Of a DNA stretch of 35,523 nucleotides, positions 32,552 to 35,523 are shown in pieces. Numbering within the stretch: the first letter of the stretch is position 1; each line of letters begins with the position of its first letter. This DNA is from Phycisphaerales bacterium (GTDB taxonomy: Bacteria; Planctomycetota; Phycisphaerae; Phycisphaerales; UBA1924): the NCBI GenBank assembly GCA_019750095.1, contig JAIEOW010000096.1:1-35523 (forward strand), written 5' to 3'. Both the position numbers and the translations under genes were made by a program. A model generated the notes under the pieces. The model worked only from the letters and a program-made list of their open reading frames with translations. It was not told the DNA's origin and searched no databases.

Positions 32552-32995
32552 ATGACCACCAACCTGCGTCTGCGTACCGACAAAGATGCCGCGCCACTCT
32601 CGCGTGCCAAGCCGCGACCCGAGGCCGCGCCCTCCGGCGATCACGACGCCCGCATCATCCCCTTCCCGGCCGCCCTTGCCTCCACACGCACTCGGCTTGT
32701 CGGGGCCAAGGTCACCGGCGGGCCCTTCACCACACCCATGGACGACCGCGCCTGCGGCGGCCCATGCCAGGGGTGCGGCGGACAGTGCCATGGCAAGTCC
32801 GAACGCTCCAGCGTCATCGCCCGCCTCGGCACGAAGAGTCCCACCGCCGACATCACCCGCACCGACGATCTCATCCGCGGCATCGAACGCACCATGGACC
32901 GCATGCAGAATCGCCTCGATCGCTTCGCAAAGGACGCCGACGACGCCCTGAAGTTCCCCGTCCAGACCGACGATCCCGGCCCCCGTGCGGCCTGA
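32552..32995 (+). CDS. Small Cys-rich protein, possible metal binder
   Basis: 147 residues from ATG 32552, with GGAGG 9 bases upstream fixing the start. The N-terminal 55 residues are polar and Arg/Ala/Pro-rich. The centre contains 'DRACGGPCQGCGGQCHGK', a CxxxCxxCxxxC arrangement of four cysteines plus a His, suited to binding zinc or an iron-sulfur cluster. The C-terminal 45 residues ('DDLIRGIERTMDRMQNRLDRFAKDAD') are a likely coiled-coil helix. There is no signal peptide or membrane helix. I do not recognise the family. It stands alone between the nucleotidyltransferase and Ada-type genes. Confidence 0.75.
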   Translation: MTTNLRLRTDKDAAPLSRAKPRPEAAPSGDHDARIIPFPAALASTRTRLVGAKVTGGPFTTPMDDRACGGPCQGCGGQCHGKSERSSVIARLGTKSPTADITRTDDLIRGIERTMDRMQNRLDRFAKDADDALKFPVQTDDPGPRAA

Positions 32996-33070
32996 AGCCC
33001 GTCCCCATCATCTTGACATTGGCGTCATCGGCGCGGTGGCAAAGGTCTTTTCTCCCGCCACAATGCCCCC

Positions 33071-34279
33071 ATGTTCGCCACTCCATCCGAGGCCCGGGCG
33101 CAAGCCCGGGCACCAGCACGCATCCGCACCGCAGAGCGGAACCCGCCCGCCGCCCTCCGCGCCCTGCCCGATGACGACGTGATGTACTCCGCCCTCGCCG
33201 CTCGCGATGCGGGGTTCATCGGCGTCTTCTTCGTCGGCGTCCGCACTACGGGCATCTTTTGTCGCCCCGGCTGCCCGGCTCGCGTGCCGCTCCGAAAGAA
33301 CTGCGAGTTCTTCCCCGCCGCCTCCGGCGCGATGCAAGCCGGGTATCGCCCATGCCGACGCTGCAAGCCCTTGGCCCAGGGCGAGCAGTGGCCCGCGTGG
33401 GCAACCACGCTCATCGATCGTCTCGAAACCGCGCCGGAGCACCCCATCACCGCGCAGCACATCCGCGCCCTGGGCGTCGACCCCGCCACCGCATCACGCT
33501 TCTTCAAATCGCGTCTGGGCTCCACGCTCCCAGCTCTCGCCCGCGCCCGTCGCCTGGGCCTCGCGCTCGGGTGGATCCGCGAGGGCCAGGGCGTCTCCAA
33601 AGCCGCGCTCCGCAGCGGCTTCCGTTCCGAAAGCGGTTTCCGCAAAGCCGTCGTCGAGCTCTTCGGCGCGTCGCCTTCTGACGCCGCACGCGCCGGCATT
33701 GAACCCATCGTGGCCCGATGGCTCAACACGCCCATGGGTCCCATGCTCGCCGCGGCCAGTGAGCGAGGCGTCTGCATGCTCGAGTTCGTCGACCGCCGCG
33801 CGCTCGCGGTGCAACTCGCCACGCTCCGCCGTCGCCTCCATCGCCCCATCGTCCCAGGATCCAACACGCACATTGAGCATCTCGAACGCGAGCTCGCGGC
33901 CTATTTCAACAACCCGCGCCATGTCTTCAACGTCCCGCTCGACTCCCCCGGCACCGAAAAACAGCAGGAAGTCTGGGCCGCTCTGCGCCGCATTCCGCTC
34001 GGCGAAACCCGCTCGTACGCGCAGGTGGCCCGCGAAGTCGGCCGTCCGACCGCCGTGCGCGCCGTCGCCCGTGCCAACGGCGACAACCGCATCGCCATCA
34101 TCATCCCCTGCCACCGCGTCATCGGCTCGGGCGGCGATCTCACCGGCTACGCCGGCGGGCTCTGGCGCAAACGCCGCCTGCTCGAACATGAAGGTGCGCT
34201 TCCACCACTTCGTGCATCCAACGATCCCGCGCAGCGCTTGCACGCCCACCCCGGGCTCTTCGCCACCACTCAGGAGTAA
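33071..34279 (+). CDS. ada: Ada-type methylation-responsive regulator and O6-methylguanine-DNA methyltransferase
   Basis: 402 residues, with the full three-part Ada layout. The N-terminal zinc/phosphotriester-repair domain has Cys64 and Cys68 in 'GIFCRPGCPAR' and Cys95 and Cys98 in 'YRPCRRCKP', matching Cys38, 42, 69 and 72 of E. coli Ada. An AraC-type helix-turn-helix domain follows at about residues 115-205 ('ASRFFKSRLGSTLPALARAR'). The C-terminal suicide methyltransferase has Cys347 in 'IPCHRVIG'. It should repair methylated DNA and switch on its own regulon. The region before the Ada domain carries a hairpin repeat, giving 'EARAQARAPA' at residues 7-16. The only upstream start that keeps the whole Ada domain is ATG 33071, which has no ribosome site. 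The methyltransferase gene follows 3 bp after the stop. Confidence 0.93.
   Translation: MFATPSEARAQARAPARIRTAERNPPAALRALPDDDVMYSALAARDAGFIGVFFVGVRTTGIFCRPGCPARVPLRKNCEFFPAASGAMQAGYRPCRRCKPLAQGEQWPAWATTLIDRLETAPEHPITAQHIRALGVDPATASRFFKSRLGSTLPALARARRLGLALGWIREGQGVSKAALRSGFRSESGFRKAVVELFGASPSDAARAGIEPIVARWLNTPMGPMLAAASERGVCMLEFVDRRALAVQLATLRRRLHRPIVPGSNTHIEHLERELAAYFNNPRHVFNVPLDSPGTEKQQEVWAALRRIPLGETRSYAQVAREVGRPTAVRAVARANGDNRIAIIIPCHRVIGSGGDLTGYAGGLWRKRRLLEHEGALPPLRASNDPAQRLHAHPGLFATTQE
33086..33114 (+). repeat. 29-nt hairpin repeat (family D) within the 5' end of the Ada-type gene
   Basis: TCCGAGG, then a 7-bp stem CCCGGGC/GCCCGGG with loop GCAA, then CACC. It starts 15 bp after the ATG and is read in frame. 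Confidence 0.88.
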
Positions 34280-34282
34280 GCC

Positions 34283-35173
34283 GTGTCCACCCACGCCGCA
34301 CCTTTGACACCTTCCAAGACGCCCTATGTCCTGGGCACCGGCGATGACGAGCTGGCTCGCCTCGGCCTGCAGCATCGCCTCTGGTCCGACGCCGCTGCCC
34401 ACGCCTGGAAACTCGCCGGTGTTGGCGCGGGCGCGAGCGTGCTCGATGTCGGCTGCGGCCCCGGCTTCGCCGCGCTCGATCTCGCCGATCTTGTCACACC
34501 CTCAGGTCGCGTGGTCGGCATCGATGAGTCCGAACGCTTCGTGAATCACCTCCGCGCTCAATCACACGCCCGCGAGTTGCACAATGTCTCCGCCATCGTC
34601 GCTGATGTGCAGTCCATGTTCGCCGCGCCACTGCCGAATCTCGCCCCCGGCACCTTCGACGCGGCATACGCCCGTTGGGTGCTCTGCTTCACGCCAAAGC
34701 CCGCCGACGTAATCTCGGGCGTCGCTCGCGCGCTCCGCCCCGGCGGCCGATTCGTCATCCACGACTACTTCTGCTACACCTCCATGACCGCCGCCCCACG
34801 ACGCGCGTCGTTCGAGACGCTCGTTCAGGCCACCGCCGCATCCTGGCGCGAACGCGGCGGCGACCCAGATGTCATGTCCCGCGTCCCCCAGATGCTCGCT
34901 TCCGCCGGCCTCTCGCTCATCTCCATGCGCGTCCACCAGCGCATCGCCCGAGGCGGCCTCATCACCACCGCCCACACCACACGCTACCAGGACCCCATGC
35001 TCGCGTGGCCCATGACCTGGTGGCAGACCTTCGCCCCAAAGCTCGTCGACATGGGCCGCATCACCCGCGAGCAATGCGATGTCGCGCTCGCCGAACTCGA
35101 TCAGGTCGCCGCCGACCCAACCCAGTTCATCGTCTGCCCCCCGGTGTATGAGATGATCGCCGAGAAGCGATAG
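34283..35173 (+). CDS. SAM-dependent methyltransferase, class I
   Basis: 296 residues from GTG 34283, with AGGAG 6 bases upstream, inside the end of the Ada-type gene. Motif I is 'VLDVGCGPGFAALDLA', followed by the acidic motif II 'VVGIDES' and 'FDAAYARWVLCF' before 'ALRPGGRFVIHDYF'. This is the UbiE/COQ5-like Methyltransf_11/31 pattern. The last 100 residues form a C-terminal lobe with 'ARGGLITTAHTTRYQDPML' and 'WPMTWWQTFAPKLVDMG', probably the substrate cap. The 3-bp gap to the Ada-type gene suggests one transcript, and so possible induction by methylating agents. The substrate is unknown. Confidence 0.88.
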   Translation: MSTHAAPLTPSKTPYVLGTGDDELARLGLQHRLWSDAAAHAWKLAGVGAGASVLDVGCGPGFAALDLADLVTPSGRVVGIDESERFVNHLRAQSHARELHNVSAIVADVQSMFAAPLPNLAPGTFDAAYARWVLCFTPKPADVISGVARALRPGGRFVIHDYFCYTSMTAAPRRASFETLVQATAASWRERGGDPDVMSRVPQMLASAGLSLISMRVHQRIARGGLITTAHTTRYQDPMLAWPMTWWQTFAPKLVDMGRITREQCDVALAELDQVAADPTQFIVCPPVYEMIAEKR

Positions 35174-35318
35174 TGTCCCACGCGCCGCTGCGAGAGAGGA
35201 GCGATCCGAAACCGCTTCGCGCGAGCGCGTCGTGCTCGTAGCAATGGATCCAGACGCGCGAGATACAAAGCACACGCCTCGACGGGCTCGTTTCTGCGTG
35301 CGATCGCGATCCGCGTTC

Positions 35319-35414
35319 GAGGGCGAAGCCCTCAAGGTTCATAGCCGGGGGTCGCCGCGCAAGCGGCACCCCCGGGGAACAAAGGCGCCATGGCCCGCAC
35401 CGCGCAAGCGGTGC
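35319..35414 (+). repeat. Three-hairpin repeat element, copy C
   Basis: Hairpin 1: GAGGGC-GAA-GCCCTC (35319-35333). An 11-nt linker ends in ATAG. Hairpin 2 (35345-35375) has a CCGGGGGT/ACCCCCGG outer stem and a GCCGC/GCGGC inner stem with a GCAA loop. After 21 nt comes hairpin 3, GCACCGC-GCAA-GCGGTGC (35397-35414). Confidence 0.87.
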
Positions 35415-35470
35415 AGGTGTGTATTTCAACCCGCGATCCAGGCCGCACCACCCGCATCTGTGAACATCCC

Positions 35471-35523
35471 TGCACCACTCCGTGGCGCGATACGGCTATG
35501 CCGCAAACAACGGGGGTGCCGCA
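35471..35523 (-). repeat. Three-hairpin repeat element, copy D, cut by the window edge
   Basis: In reverse orientation, hairpin 3 is GCACCAC-TCC-GTGGCGC (35472-35488, one G-T type mispair). After 22 nt the outer stem of hairpin 2 begins (CGGGGGTGCCGC at 35511) and runs off the end. It faces copy C across 57 bp. Confidence 0.65.

Larger units (their letters stand above)
35174..35523. other. Repeat-rich right end of the window
   Basis: No gene seen. It holds three-hairpin element C (35319-35414) and the start of an inverted copy D that runs off the window. Confidence 0.65.

Noticed and set aside
1..35523. Transposase, integrase or RAYT gene to explain the repeats
   Set aside because: None of the recognisable open frames shows a Y1, DDE or tyrosine-recombinase motif; any mobilising enzyme must lie elsewhere.

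Overview
The window looks like chromosomal DNA of a planctomycete, most likely class Phycisphaerae. The base composition is high GC throughout. Several proteins carry planctomycete-style features: a PEP-CTERM-like tail ending in four arginines, dockerin-like repeats of the 'ADYD...VSDIFAFLNAWF' type, and small membrane proteins ending in a CxxC...CxEC zinc ribbon. Short dispersed palindromes translate to 'GGTGVPPV' and 'HRRDACAT', peptides I recall from many planctomycete gene predictions. The taxonomy is inferred from these features. No rRNA, tRNA, CRISPR array, integrase or transposase gene was recognised.

Layout. 0-2 kb: the 3' end of a large secreted protein with a pre-peptidase-type domain, closed by a strong terminator. 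2.1-6.3 kb: a coiled-coil protein diverges from a coupled pair, an RsuA/RluB-type pseudouridine synthase and a YihY/BrkB membrane protein. 6.4-10.7 kb: a small lipoprotein, an oligopeptide-binding protein coupled to one permease with no other transporter parts, and a second lipoprotein. 10.9-15.2 kb: deoxyribose-phosphate aldolase, a zinc-ribbon membrane protein, a small lipoprotein and an enlarged aldehyde dehydrogenase. 15.2-17.1 kb: a lower-GC metalloprotease pseudogene with two visible lesions. 17.2-18.7 kb: a GT4 glycosyltransferase. 19.1-24.7 kb: a zinc-ribbon membrane protein, then a LolD-like ATPase / FtsX-like permease / DUF3299-like gene set. A 173-bp copy of the ATPase 5' end lies 1.8 kb upstream of it, with a HAF-repeat gene in between. 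25.3-32.2 kb, all minus strand: an acyltransferase coupled to an M3 oligoendopeptidase, two tandem exported ClpP-fold-like paralogs, and a CCA-adding-type nucleotidyltransferase. 32.5-35.2 kb: a Cys-rich small protein, an Ada-type DNA repair regulator and a methyltransferase.

The most unusual content is a dense population of hairpin repeats. One family is a three-hairpin element of about 96 nt. Its linkers are fixed at 11 and 21-22 nt and its stems show compensatory changes. It is present in four full copies and one cut by the window edge, twice as inverted pairs. Other families form 71-bp or 57-bp inverted doublets resembling REPINs. Repeats have also entered reading frames in frame: twice in the aldehyde dehydrogenase, and once each at the ABC ATPase C-terminus, the OppA-like C-terminus and the Ada N-terminus. 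The mobilising enzyme, if there is one, is not in the window.
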